DNA from: Tsukamurella sp. 8F | GTDB taxonomy: Bacteria; Actinomycetota; Actinomycetes; Mycobacteriales; Mycobacteriaceae | Assembly (NCBI RefSeq): GCF_029167375.1 | Contig: NZ_JARFTP010000001.1 | Location: forward strand, 231,347-295,346 | DNA: 64,000 nt | Direction of reading: 5' to 3' | Shown: positions 56,498 to 64,000 of the stretch, piece after piece | Numbering within the stretch: position 1 is the first letter of the stretch | Layout of the letters: each line of letters begins with the position of its first letter | Program-made: the position numbers and the translations under genes | Notes under the pieces: generated by a model | What the model saw: the letters and a program-made list of their open reading frames with translations, nothing else | Databases searched by the model: none | Told to the model about the DNA's origin: nothing

Positions 56498-59400
56498 TCA
56501 GTCGCCCGCGGACGCTGCACTGTGCCTGTCGCTTCGGCTCGCGAGTTCGCCGAAGGTCGCGATGCGAGCGTCGGAGCGGGCACCGTCGGGCCCCATGCGC
56601 TTGTCGACCAGGACCACCTGGCCGATGAAGGGCTCGACTATGCCGACCATGCGGATCGGCGCCGCGATGATCAGCTGGAAACCGAAGCGTTCGAAAGCGC
56701 GCAGCGACTGCGCGGAGAAGCGCTCGTCCGACTTGCTGAACGCCTCGTCGAGCATCAGCGGTGCGAACGTCGGTTGCAGCGTCTCGTGCGAACCGAGCGA
56801 AAAGCTCAGGGCCGCCGCCAGACAGAAGGCGACCAGCTTCTCCTGCTCGCCGCCCGAGTTCGTCGCCGTGTTGCGGTACGTATGCACTGCGGGTTCGTCG
56901 GGGGAGGCGCCCGCGGCATTCTCCCGACCATAGAACGAGTAGCCCGTGCGCACGTCCAACACGGACTCGGCCCAACGCCGGGACTCCAGGTCGTCGGCGG
57001 TCAGACGCATGACCAGCCCTCGGATCCGCTTGAATTGGGCCGCCATGGCGGCCGCCTCGCCTCGCCTCGCCGCGGGCGCGTCCCGGACCATATCGTCGAC
57101 GAGCTTCGCGAAGTCCTTCGCCTCGGGCGCCGGGCGGGCGGCGTACGCGATCTGCAGGTAGGTGCCCTCGTTGAACTCGACTCGCGCGAGCCCCGAGTTC
57201 ACGTCCGCGATGCCGCGAGTGATGTGCCGGTGGGTGTCCTCGATCTCCTTGTACAGGTTGGCGACGGAGTGCGACACGTCGGTGGTGATGAGCCTCCGGA
57301 AGCGTTCGGTCGCGGACGCGAGCCCGTGCGCTACCAGATTCTCATGGACCGCGACCAGATCCGCGGCCCCCTCGATCGTGGCGGTGAGTTCGGTCGCCGC
57401 GTCGGGCCACTCCCGCAGGAATGCCTCGCCCGCGCGGACGATCCGCTGCTCGGCGGCGTCGCGCTCCGCGGTCGCCGCGGCCTGCTGGCGCTCCAGCTCC
57501 GCGCGCAGGTCCGACCGGATCTCTCCGAAGGTTTCTAGCGTCAGGTGCTTTCCGGACGTTTCGAGGAGGTACCACAGCGCGGTGTCGAGGAATTCGCGGT
57601 CGTCGTCCGGGGTGCGATCGGACGCGGAGTCGCCGCCCTCCTTCTCGAATTCGGCCAGCAGTACGTCGAAGTCGTCGCCCGCACGGTTCAGCGACTGGTT
57701 GAGGGCACCGATCCGGCTCTGGGCCTCTGCGAGCTCGGCGAACGCGTCGTCGACTCGCAGCTCGAGCTCGCCCAGGTCACTGTCACCGGAGCGACGGTCG
57801 GATATCCTGTTCCGCAACGCATCCGCTTCGTCGCGCGCGAGCCAGTGGTCGACCTCGGACCAGGCCGAGTACCCCAGTACGTGATTCGCCCCGTCGGCGA
57901 CGTCCTTGTACTCGGCGAGCTCGTCACGTATCGCCCGTGATGCCTCTTCGGCCTTGGCGTGCACGGCCTGCAGGCTCACCCGACGCCGCTCCAGTGCCTC
58001 GCGCTTGGTGTCCGTGCGGGTGCCCAGCACCCACTGCGAGCGGTCCGATACCGACGCGCGGTCGTCCTTCCGGAAACGGCGACCCGGGCTCTTCACCAGA
58101 CCGCCCGGGGTGACGGCGATTTCGTGGTCGTCCAGGTCCGCGGCATCGGCGACGCATGCGTGGCGTGCCGTGCGGGCGACGGTGCCGGTGAGCCACGGAC
58201 CGGCGGGGTGACCGATATCGACGTCGAGTTTCGTTGCGAGGGAACCGGGCTCGGGATCGGCTCCGCGGTCGGTCGGGGTGTAGACCTGATAGGTGAGGAC
58301 GCCCCGCACGCGGTGCGCGTCCACATACTCGGCGACGGCCCGCGCCCGTCGCTCGGGCACGAGGAGGGTCATCGCCAACGGGCGGAGCACGCGTTCGGCG
58401 GCCGCGCCCCAGACCGCCTGGTCCTCGGAGCGGACGTCGATGAGTTCCGCGGCGTACGGCAGCTCGTCGGTGCGCAGCCCGGTGGCGCGACAGATCTCGT
58501 CGCGTTGGTCGAGTGCGATGGCCGGCAGCAGTGACGAACGGCGATGCAACGTAGCGAGTTCCGCGTCCACGGCTTCCACGTCCCGGCGAGCGTCGGACTC
58601 GGCAGAGTACGCCTGGTGTACGCGGGCCGCGAGTGCACTCTGCCGCTGTGCCGCACGGTCCCGGATACCGGGTAGTTGCTCGCGAAGTGCGAAGAACTCC
58701 TCCTCGGATTCGGGCGCCCGCTCGCCGATGCGCTCCACGGTGGCGGCGTACCGCTCGTACGCGCGGAGTCGTCCTGCCGCGTCGCGGTCCAGTCCGGCGA
58801 GCTCGGTCTCGAGAGCGCCGACGTCCCCGTTGGCGCTACGGAGCTGGTCGGCGAGCGAGTCGTAGGCATGTTTGCGTTGCTCGGCGGTGTTCTCCCAGCG
58901 CGCGATCCGCGCGTCCAGGCCCGCTCGCTCGCCTTCGATGCGGTCCATCTCTGCCTGCAGGAGTCGGATCCGGTGTGTGCGCAGGTAACCGCGCAGCGTG
59001 CCGCCGAGCAGGTCGCCCGCGCGCGTGTGTGACACGTGTGCGCTCTGATACCGCTCGTACGCCTCAGGCACCGGGCGTAGGACCTTCTCCTGCGCCTCCG
59101 CGCGGGCCGCGGCGCGATACGCCTCGTCCAGCTGTGTGAAGTTCTCGACGAGGCGCTCGGCCTTCGCGTAGGTGCCGGGGCGGTCGAGCATGTACGTGCG
59201 GATGAACGCGTCGAGGTCGCCGACGTTCTTCATCGCCTTGGCCTTGCCGAGCAGGGACAGCGCGGCGGACGACTCACCGATGCCCACGCGCCGCCGCAGT
59301 GCGTCCTGGTATGCGGCCTGCGTATCGAACGACTCGGTCTCCGGGTGCCGGGCGCGCCATGATCGGGAGTCGAAACCCGATGCTGCCCAGTCGCTGAGGT

Positions 59401-59881
59401 CCATCAGATCGGCGTTTCCGGGCCGCAGGAGGTACCAGGAGCGCAGGGAGGCGCCGTCGGTACCGGAGCCCGGGAACCATTTGACCGCGACGGCCGTGGT
59501 GGCGCCGCCCGCGCCGTTGTCGTAGGTCGCAGCAATGGCCGACCATGTCGCCGACTCCCCGCGGAGGTACTGCACCTTCGACTGGTTGTGCTCGTCGTCG
59601 TTGACCGACCACGCACCGCGCACATAGTCGGCCATCGAGCGTGCAGCCTTGCGGGCGCCCTTGGCAGTGAGGTCTGCCGAGGCGTTGAACGCCTGATCGT
59701 ACGTGGGAAGAAGCACCACGGAGTGGGCGTCCATCAGCGAGCTCTTCCCGGAACCCGAAGGGCCCGTGAGGATCACGCCGCGATCGTCGATGGGGAAGTC
59801 CTTGTAGCCGTCGAATGTGCCCCAGTTGACCACCTGCAGCCGCACCAGCCGGAACTGTCCGACGTGCCGGGTCCTACTCAT
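56498..59881 (-). CDS. jetC: Wadjet JetC / MksB-like SMC ATPase
   Basis: A 1127-residue SMC-like ATPase, the motor of Wadjet (JetABCD) or MksBEF complexes that load on circular DNA; Wadjet restricts plasmids. The Walker A site is GPSGSGKSS at 40-48. Long charged, alanine-rich coiled-coil regions flank a hinge-like middle (about 480-600, VWGAAAERVLRPLAMTLLVPE). The signature SGGEQEK is at 1009-1015 and Walker B LMLDEAFSKSDE has Asp1045-Glu1046. The ATG lies 8 bases inside the end of jetB. The JetD nuclease that normally follows is absent; a PIG-L gene comes next. Confidence 0.9.
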   Translation of the reverse strand: MSRTRHVGQFRLVRLQVVNWGTFDGYKDFPIDDRGVILTGPSGSGKSSLMDAHSVVLLPTYDQAFNASADLTAKGARKAARSMADYVRGAWSVNDDEHNQSKVQYLRGESATWSAIAATYDNGAGGATTAVAVKWFPGSGTDGASLRSWYLLRPGNADLMDLSDWAASGFDSRSWRARHPETESFDTQAAYQDALRRRVGIGESSAALSLLGKAKAMKNVGDLDAFIRTYMLDRPGTYAKAERLVENFTQLDEAYRAAARAEAQEKVLRPVPEAYERYQSAHVSHTRAGDLLGGTLRGYLRTHRIRLLQAEMDRIEGERAGLDARIARWENTAEQRKHAYDSLADQLRSANGDVGALETELAGLDRDAAGRLRAYERYAATVERIGERAPESEEEFFALREQLPGIRDRAAQRQSALAARVHQAYSAESDARRDVEAVDAELATLHRRSSLLPAIALDQRDEICRATGLRTDELPYAAELIDVRSEDQAVWGAAAERVLRPLAMTLLVPERRARAVAEYVDAHRVRGVLTYQVYTPTDRGADPEPGSLATKLDVDIGHPAGPWLTGTVARTARHACVADAADLDDHEIAVTPGGLVKSPGRRFRKDDRASVSDRSQWVLGTRTDTKREALERRRVSLQAVHAKAEEASRAIRDELAEYKDVADGANHVLGYSAWSEVDHWLARDEADALRNRISDRRSGDSDLGELELRVDDAFAELAEAQSRIGALNQSLNRAGDDFDVLLAEFEKEGGDSASDRTPDDDREFLDTALWYLLETSGKHLTLETFGEIRSDLRAELERQQAAATAERDAAEQRIVRAGEAFLREWPDAATELTATIEGAADLVAVHENLVAHGLASATERFRRLITTDVSHSVANLYKEIEDTHRHITRGIADVNSGLARVEFNEGTYLQIAYAARPAPEAKDFAKLVDDMVRDAPAARRGEAAAMAAQFKRIRGLVMRLTADDLESRRWAESVLDVRTGYSFYGRENAAGASPDEPAVHTYRNTATNSGGEQEKLVAFCLAAALSFSLGSHETLQPTFAPLMLDEAFSKSDERFSAQSLRAFERFGFQLIIAAPIRMVGIVEPFIGQVVLVDKRMGPDGARSDARIATFGELASRSDRHSAASAGD

Positions 59882-60665
59882 CAGCGGCCTCCTCGTCGAC
59901 GTCGGCTGCCGCGACGGGTGCGGCCGGCTCGCCCAGATCCTTGTCGGCGCCCGCGAGGTCGCGATACGCGGCGGTGTACGTGTCCACCTGCTCGGGCGTC
60001 AGCAGCGAGGCGATCACGCCGTGCACCATGTAACGGTCGGTGGCGCCCACCTGGCGTATGAGCTTCCGCGATTCGAGCTGGTTGACCGCCGCCTCCGCCT
60101 TGCGGAGGAATCCGGCCTCGTCGGTGTCGCGCGCCGGGCGGAACGACACCAGGTGGTCGATCATCTCACTCTTCTCGACCACGCACGTCTCGTCCGGGCT
60201 GGACAGGTGCTCGAGTCGCAGGAACAGCGCGAGCACCGAGGCCGCGAGCGAGAGGCTCTGCGCGCGAAGCAGATTCCGTTGCCTGGAATCGTTCCCGCTG
60301 ATCTGCCGGGTGAAGGCGTGGCGGGTGTCGTGGTTGATCTCGAGCGCGAGGTTCAGCTCGGACAGCCGCGATCGCAGGATCTCCTCATGCGCCTCGATGA
60401 CGAGCCAGTTCTTCGACTTCGCCGAGACATGGGGGGCGGCGATCAGCTCCTGCAGCGCGTAGCACACGGGAGTGGGCAGCTGGGAGGTGTCGCCATCGAA
60501 GCGCGGGGCCGTGTCGGCGGCTGCCCCGAGGCGTGCGAGCCCGGGCAGGTCGCCGCCGTCGACGCGGAAGTCCTCGAAGCGGAAGTCGTTCGACGAGATC
60601 GAGCCCGCATCCTCGAGCCCTGCGAGCGTATCGTCTCCGTGCGCCGTATCGGTGTCGTCGGTCAC
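59874..60665 (-). CDS. jetB: Wadjet JetB / MksE-like (DUF4194) subunit
   Basis: A 263-residue DUF4194 protein, the MukE-like KITE subunit that bridges the kleisin and the SMC heads. The body has winged-helix-like stretches: CYALQELIAAPHVSAKSKNWLVI, SLAASVLALFLRLEHLSS and AEAAVNQLESRKLIRQVGATDRYMV in parts. N- and C-termini are acidic and likely disordered. The GTG at 60665 overlaps the jetA stop as GTGA, and its end overlaps jetC, so all three are coupled. Confidence 0.87.
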   Translation of the reverse strand: MTDDTDTAHGDDTLAGLEDAGSISSNDFRFEDFRVDGGDLPGLARLGAAADTAPRFDGDTSQLPTPVCYALQELIAAPHVSAKSKNWLVIEAHEEILRSRLSELNLALEINHDTRHAFTRQISGNDSRQRNLLRAQSLSLAASVLALFLRLEHLSSPDETCVVEKSEMIDHLVSFRPARDTDEAGFLRKAEAAVNQLESRKLIRQVGATDRYMVHGVIASLLTPEQVDTYTAAYRDLAGADKDLGEPAAPVAAADVDEEAADE

Positions 60666-62179
60666 TGGTCGCCTCCGGTGGTGTCGAACAGGGTGGTGGG
60701 GCCGTCGTCGGGCGCGGGGGTGAGCGCGGGCAGCGGACCGGCGAACTCCAGGTACGGGATCCTCATCTCGCGCGGGCCGCGGGACGTCGATGCGGTGACC
60801 GTGGTCGGGCGCGTGCCGTCGACAGTGCCGTACCGCTCGCCGAGTGACCACACCCCTACGATGTCGCCGGCCCGCGCGTCCGGCAGCTCGGCCAGCACGT
60901 CCGCGAGAGTCGCGCAGTGCCGCACCGCCGTGGCGCTCGCCACCGCGCTGTTCACGGCGTCCGTGATCGAATCCCAGTCGATGGCCTCCAGGCCCACTAG
61001 AGCCGCCGGGTCGATGGAGAACTCGCCGCTCGTGGCGGTGACGTCCGGCGGTAGCTCGACGACGCCGTCGTGGAACGCCAGAGCGCCAACCGACGACGTG
61101 TCCACCGATGACATCGGCACGGCGAGCCCGGTGTCACGGCCGGGGGAGGTCCGCTCGAACGCGTCGATCGCGGCGCGCTGCGCCTCGCCGATCCGCGCAC
61201 GCAGCGACTGGTACTGCAGGAAATCGCCGCCCTTGACGAATGTGTTGATGCGCCGATACACGTGCCCCCGGATCTCGTCGACCCTCTGCACCTGCTCCCA
61301 CATGCGGTCCAGGAAGCCGGTGAGAGCGTCGCGCAGGTCGTCGGGCAGGTCGTCGACGCCGTCGAGCACAGCGGCGGACGCCTCCTCGAGCCGTCTGCGC
61401 AACCGGTGGTCGGACAGCAGGGTGTAGAAGGCGTCGAACGCACGTCCCTCGGGCGTGTTCGCGAGCTCGTCGTGCCCCTCGAACAGCCGTTGCAGTCGCT
61501 CCGCATATGCGCCGGCAGAGCCGTCGAGGCCCTGCGTGAGGAGGCTACGGGTGTGTTCGCGCAGCTTCTCCCCGTAGCCCAGGATATCGGCGGGCATCCG
61601 CTCCGCCAGAGTGGCGACGATCCGGAGGTCGTCGATGACGCGGTCCCGGTCGTAGTCGGGAACGAGCCCCTTCTCGAGGGCCGCCCGTCGGCGTGTGAGG
61701 TCGGCGATCTGGTCGTCGAGCGCGCGCAGGTGGTCGCCGGGGTCGGGGCTCACGCTCACAGCGACGGCCGACAGCCGCGCGGCGACGAGCTCGAGCGCGG
61801 TCTCGGTGGCCACGCTGCGGTCCGCGGTCACGGCCTGGATCTGGCCCAACGCGGTGGTCGCCCCGCGGGTGAGGCGGCAGATCTCGCGGCCGTCGTCGTC
61901 GAGTGTGCGGGAGACGAAGCCACCGCGGACCCACGCGTCGAGGACGTCCTGCCCGTCGGGCACGGGCCGCGCGCGGGCAGTGAAGTGCTCCGCGAGCGTC
62001 TGCAGGTCGGCGGACATACCGTCGGCGAGCTCGTCGGCGGGGACCGCGCCGGTCGCGAGGCGCGCGCCCATCACGGCCAGGTAGGCGACGGCGTTGGGGG
62101 AGCGCAGGAGCCGGAGGGCGACGTCGTTGTCGGCGTTGTCGCGGAACGCGGAGTACAACTCGGCGGCGCTGCGCCCCAT
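60662..62179 (-). CDS. jetA: Wadjet JetA / MksF-like (DUF3375) kleisin subunit
   Basis: A 505-residue DUF3375 protein, the MukF-like kleisin that closes the SMC ring. The N-terminal winged helix covers about 1-130 (LRLLRSPNAVAYLAVMGARL, VLDAWVRGGFVSRTLDDDGREICRLT). A helical middle (LRALDDQIADLTRRRAALEKG; MWEQVQRVDEIRGHVYRRIN) and a C-terminal segment rich in Pro/Thr follow. ATG 62179 has AAGGAG three bases upstream. It starts the jetABC operon from a TAGAAT box at 62215-62210. Confidence 0.88.
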   Translation of the reverse strand: MGRSAAELYSAFRDNADNDVALRLLRSPNAVAYLAVMGARLATGAVPADELADGMSADLQTLAEHFTARARPVPDGQDVLDAWVRGGFVSRTLDDDGREICRLTRGATTALGQIQAVTADRSVATETALELVAARLSAVAVSVSPDPGDHLRALDDQIADLTRRRAALEKGLVPDYDRDRVIDDLRIVATLAERMPADILGYGEKLREHTRSLLTQGLDGSAGAYAERLQRLFEGHDELANTPEGRAFDAFYTLLSDHRLRRRLEEASAAVLDGVDDLPDDLRDALTGFLDRMWEQVQRVDEIRGHVYRRINTFVKGGDFLQYQSLRARIGEAQRAAIDAFERTSPGRDTGLAVPMSSVDTSSVGALAFHDGVVELPPDVTATSGEFSIDPAALVGLEAIDWDSITDAVNSAVASATAVRHCATLADVLAELPDARAGDIVGVWSLGERYGTVDGTRPTTVTASTSRGPREMRIPYLEFAGPLPALTPAPDDGPTTLFDTTGGDQ

Positions 62180-62209
62180 GCGTCTCCTTCGATCGGTCGG
62201 CGGCCGCTC

Positions 62210-62215
62210 ATTCTA
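62210..62215 (-). promoter_or_regulatory. jetABC -10 element
   Basis: TAGAAT on the minus strand lies about 30 bases before the jetA ATG, leaving a short 5' leader that holds AAGGAG. No good -35 is seen. The 301-bp gap 62180-62480 holds this box, the opposed DUF218 promoter and its inverted repeat; 62216-62360 shows nothing else certain. Confidence 0.4.
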
Positions 62216-62372
62216 TCGACCGCCCGCCGGGGCCGACGCTCCGGCGGTGCGCCCGGCGGCGGCGATGTTTCACGTGTTACCAACGAGGCTGTTGTGACTA
62301 GTGTTGCCAAGGCGGCGGAATGCACGGCTCGCGTTCATCGGGGCATGGCCGACTCTTTTCTTGTTGCTGAAG

Positions 62373-62401
62373 TTGCAGATGTGACTTTTGTGTTCTATAG
62401 T
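62373..62401 (+). promoter_or_regulatory. Sigma-70-type promoter of the DUF218 gene
   Basis: TTGCAG (62373-62378) and TATAGT (62396-62401) are exactly 17 bp apart, the best -35/-10 pair I see in the window. It lies in a markedly A/T-rich stretch (about 62340-62480). The transcript would start near 62408, with a ~70-nt leader containing the inverted repeat at 62422-62450. Confidence 0.65.
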
Positions 62402-62421
62402 GACATCACGCGTCACCCATC

Positions 62422-62450
62422 TACCACAGGTTTCTCTGTTACCTGTGGTA
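62422..62450 (+). repeat. Perfect 10-bp inverted repeat in the DUF218 leader
   Basis: TACCACAGGT-N9-ACCTGTGGTA has ten matched pairs and a 9-nt spacer. It sits just downstream of the expected transcript start. It could be an operator or a leader-RNA hairpin. There is no T-tract after it, so a terminator is less likely. Confidence 0.7.
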
Positions 62451-62480
62451 CCTCTGCGGTGTGTCTGCAACAATCTCCCC

Positions 62481-63245
62481 ATGAATCTCGTAGGTATCAC
62501 GCGTCTCGCGCTCGCCAACCGGGCGCTCGGCGCGGTACTCGTCTCCGGGGTCGTCGGCGTCCTCGTAGCGAATCCCGTCGCCGCCGCACCGTCCGCCTCG
62601 TCCCTGACGAATCAGGCGTTCGAGCGCCAGGCGGCGGGGGACACGGCCGGCGCGCAGGCGGTGATCAACCAGATGCCGGTGGATGAGCAGCAGAAGGTGG
62701 TGGCGCTGATGAGCAACGTGAACAAGGCGCTCACGTTCCCGCTCACGGACCAGGTGCCGAGCGGCGTCGCGGCCGGGAGCACGATCGTGATCCTGGGCTA
62801 CGGCCTCGAGAACAACGGCGCGATGCGGCCGATCCTGACCGAGCGCCTGACCAAGGGGTTGGCTCTGGCGCAGGCCTACCCGTCGTTCCCGGTGATCGTC
62901 ACCGGCGGCAATCCCAAGGCGGGCAAGACCGAAGCGGCCGCTATGCGCGAGTGGCTCGTGACGCAGGGTGTGCCCGCTACGCGGATCTACACTGAGGACC
63001 GCGCGGGTTCGACCCAGGCCAATGCGATCAACTCCGCAGCGCTGATGCGGCAGAACGGATTCGGTAACGGCGCGGTGCTGGTCACCTCGGCCGATCACAC
63101 GCGGCGTTCGGTGGCCGACTTCCTCTGCGCAGGCGTCACCCTCCAGGCCGTCGTGGCCTCCGATGCCAAGATCCAATCCGCCCCGATGTCCGCGAGCGGC
63201 GTGGCGGCCGTGTACCGCGACGCCCGCGGGGTCGCGAAACTCTGA
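62481..63245 (+). CDS. Secreted DUF218 (YdcF-like) protein
   Basis: A 254-residue DUF218/YdcF-family protein with a signal peptide (NLVGITRLALANR, hydrophobic core, cleavage near VAAAPSA). YdcF-type domains are thought to act on nucleotide- or lipid-linked substrates at the envelope. Motifs are VILGYGLENNG, PVIVTGGNPKAGKTEAAAMREWL, EDRAGSTQANAINS and VTSADHTRRSVADFL. ATG 62481 is used; the signal peptide fixes it. It is divergent from the jet operon and convergent with acnR over a repeat cluster. Confidence 0.85.
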   Translation: MNLVGITRLALANRALGAVLVSGVVGVLVANPVAAAPSASSLTNQAFERQAAGDTAGAQAVINQMPVDEQQKVVALMSNVNKALTFPLTDQVPSGVAAGSTIVILGYGLENNGAMRPILTERLTKGLALAQAYPSFPVIVTGGNPKAGKTEAAAMREWLVTQGVPATRIYTEDRAGSTQANAINSAALMRQNGFGNGAVLVTSADHTRRSVADFLCAGVTLQAVVASDAKIQSAPMSASGVAAVYRDARGVAKL

Positions 63246-63254
63246 GTCGCGGCC

Positions 63255-63349
63255 GGCGGGTGCGCAGATCCACACGGCGGGCGCACATCTCCACACAATC
63301 GTCGAGTAATCGGTGTGGAGGTGCGCACCCGCCGCGTGGAGATGTGCAC
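63255..63349. repeat. Four-copy 21-bp repeat forming a large imperfect hairpin
   Basis: Units lie at 63255-63275 and 63276-63296 (direct) and 63313-63333 and 63334-63349 (inverted, the last shortened). The consensus contains GGCGGG, then GCGCACATCTCCACAC. The pairs fold as a 37-bp arm (63260-63296 against 63313-63349, 30 of 37 matching) around a 16-nt loop. It sits between convergent genes and may end both transcripts, or may belong to a dispersed intergenic repeat family. Confidence 0.8.
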
Positions 63350-63366
63350 GTACACCGTCGGAACCG

Positions 63367-63933
63367 TCAACCGCGGCGGCGCACGGACTCCTCGACGAGG
63401 TCGAGGACCGACTCCAGGTCCGCGGTCTCGCGCCCGGATGCCAGGCGGGTCACGAGCCCGTCGAGCACGAGATCGAGGTAGCCCAACAGGACGTGCGTCG
63501 GCACGTCCTCGCGGAGCCTCCCGCGTTCCTTCTGGCGCTCCAGGCGGCTCAGTGTGGCGTCCGTGAGTTCCGCGGAGCGCTCGGTCCAGGCGGCCCGGAA
63601 CTCGATGTCGTTCTTCAGCTTTCGCGCGATCTCCAGGCGGGTGCCGAGCCAGTCGAAGCGCTCGGGGTGGCTGAGCATGTCGCGCATGACCTGCACCAGA
63701 CCCTGCGTCGCCGCGATGTCGGCCATGCGTTCGGCATCCTCGTGCGCGAGTGCTAGGAACAGCGCGTCCTTGTCGCGGTAGTGGTGGAAGATCGCGCCGC
63801 GGGACAGGCCCGTCGCGGCTTCGAGCCGGCGGACGGTTGCACCGTCGTAACCGAACTCCGCGAAGCAGGTTCGCGCGCCGTCGAGTATCTGACGTCGGCG
63901 CGCGGCGAGGTGGTCCTCACTCACCTTGGGCAC
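63367..63933 (-). CDS. acnR: AcnR-like TetR-family regulator
   Basis: A 188-residue TetR regulator resembling AcnR, the repressor of the aconitase gene in Corynebacterium. The N-terminal helix-turn-helix covers about 12-58: RRRQILDGARTCFAEFGYDG, then ATVRRLEAATGLSRGAIFHHYRDKDALF in parts. The body has EDAERMADI, GLVQVMRDMLSHPERFDW and the end LDLVLDGLVTRLASG. In the family the gene follows acn on the same strand; acn would lie beyond the right edge. The start is GTG at 63933. The aconitase role is inferred from similarity recalled from memory. Confidence 0.8.
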   Translation of the reverse strand: MPKVSEDHLAARRRQILDGARTCFAEFGYDGATVRRLEAATGLSRGAIFHHYRDKDALFLALAHEDAERMADIAATQGLVQVMRDMLSHPERFDWLGTRLEIARKLKNDIEFRAAWTERSAELTDATLSRLERQKERGRLREDVPTHVLLGYLDLVLDGLVTRLASGRETADLESVLDLVEESVRRRG

Positions 63934-63980
63934 GAGTCCTCCGTTCGGTGCCGATGGGTCGGTGGTGCCGGATACGCCTC

Positions 63981-64000
63981 GGGGGGGGGGGGGGGGGGGG
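63981..64000. other. Twenty-base G homopolymer at the window end
   Basis: The last 20 bases are all G. A natural run of this length is improbable, and such runs commonly arise from dark-cycle base calls at read or contig ends. Treat the region as unreliable; the upstream 63934-63980 shows no clear feature. Confidence 0.75.

Overview
The window is high-GC DNA from an actinobacterium of the Mycobacteriales (the Mycobacterium, Rhodococcus, Gordonia, Tsukamurella, Dietzia group). The evidence is a mycofactocin cluster, the BioB helper BsaP, a mycothiol-type maleylpyruvate isomerase, IdeR/DtxR-type iron boxes, an AcnR-like regulator, and a backbone gene order that, from memory, matches the Mycobacterium tuberculosis stretch from treY/treX to trpA, with many four-base start/stop overlaps. 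The genus cannot be fixed from the sequence alone. There is no rRNA, tRNA, CRISPR array, transposase, integrase or prophage.

Backbone, in order: treY (cut by the window edge) and glgX; bioA-bioF-bioD; bioB-bsaP-DUF2567; a Nudix-type NrtR regulator and nadA-nadB-nadC; hisD-hisC-hisB; hisH, a small membrane protein, hisA/priA, an inositol-monophosphatase-family gene, hisF, hisI; trpE, a Trp-operon membrane protein, trpC; trpB-trpA; an ABC-F ATPase; an acnR-like gene at the right edge. These genes make biotin, NAD, histidine and tryptophan.

Five accessory blocks interrupt the backbone. (1) 8798-16712: mycofactocin genes mftDCBA and mftR without mftE or mftF, a ferritin-like acyl-ACP desaturase, a patatin, and an iron-box-preceded secreted protein next to an ABC-2 exporter. 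(2) 20929-24237: an alcohol dehydrogenase and two Asp/Glu-racemase-superfamily proteins around a DUF3830 gene. (3) 27323-32434: an iron-box-preceded siderophore-binding lipoprotein, a MerR regulator with a membrane protein, a quinone oxidoreductase and a FUSC-type membrane protein. (4) 39196-45889: between trpC and trpB, a GlcNAc-kinase-like gene and sugar transporter with a DasR-like GntR regulator, then an amino-acid ABC transporter with a GNAT acetyltransferase. (5) 49661-63366: between the ABC-F gene and acnR, a gentisate ring-cleavage operon with an IclR regulator and an aldehyde dehydrogenase, an alpha/beta hydrolase, a PIG-L deacetylase, a three-gene SMC-like operon (Wadjet JetA-JetB-JetC / MksF-MksE-MksB) with no JetD nuclease, and a secreted DUF218 protein.

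The most notable features are the JetABC operon lacking JetD, the DUF3830 module with one racemase-like protein missing a catalytic cysteine, five exact 15-bp repeats that lengthen MftB, a four-copy 21-bp repeat beside acnR, well-formed candidate operators for most of the local regulators, and a recurrent -10-like box 6-9 nt ahead of many start codons that suggests leaderless transcription. The last 20 bases are all G and are probably an assembly artefact.
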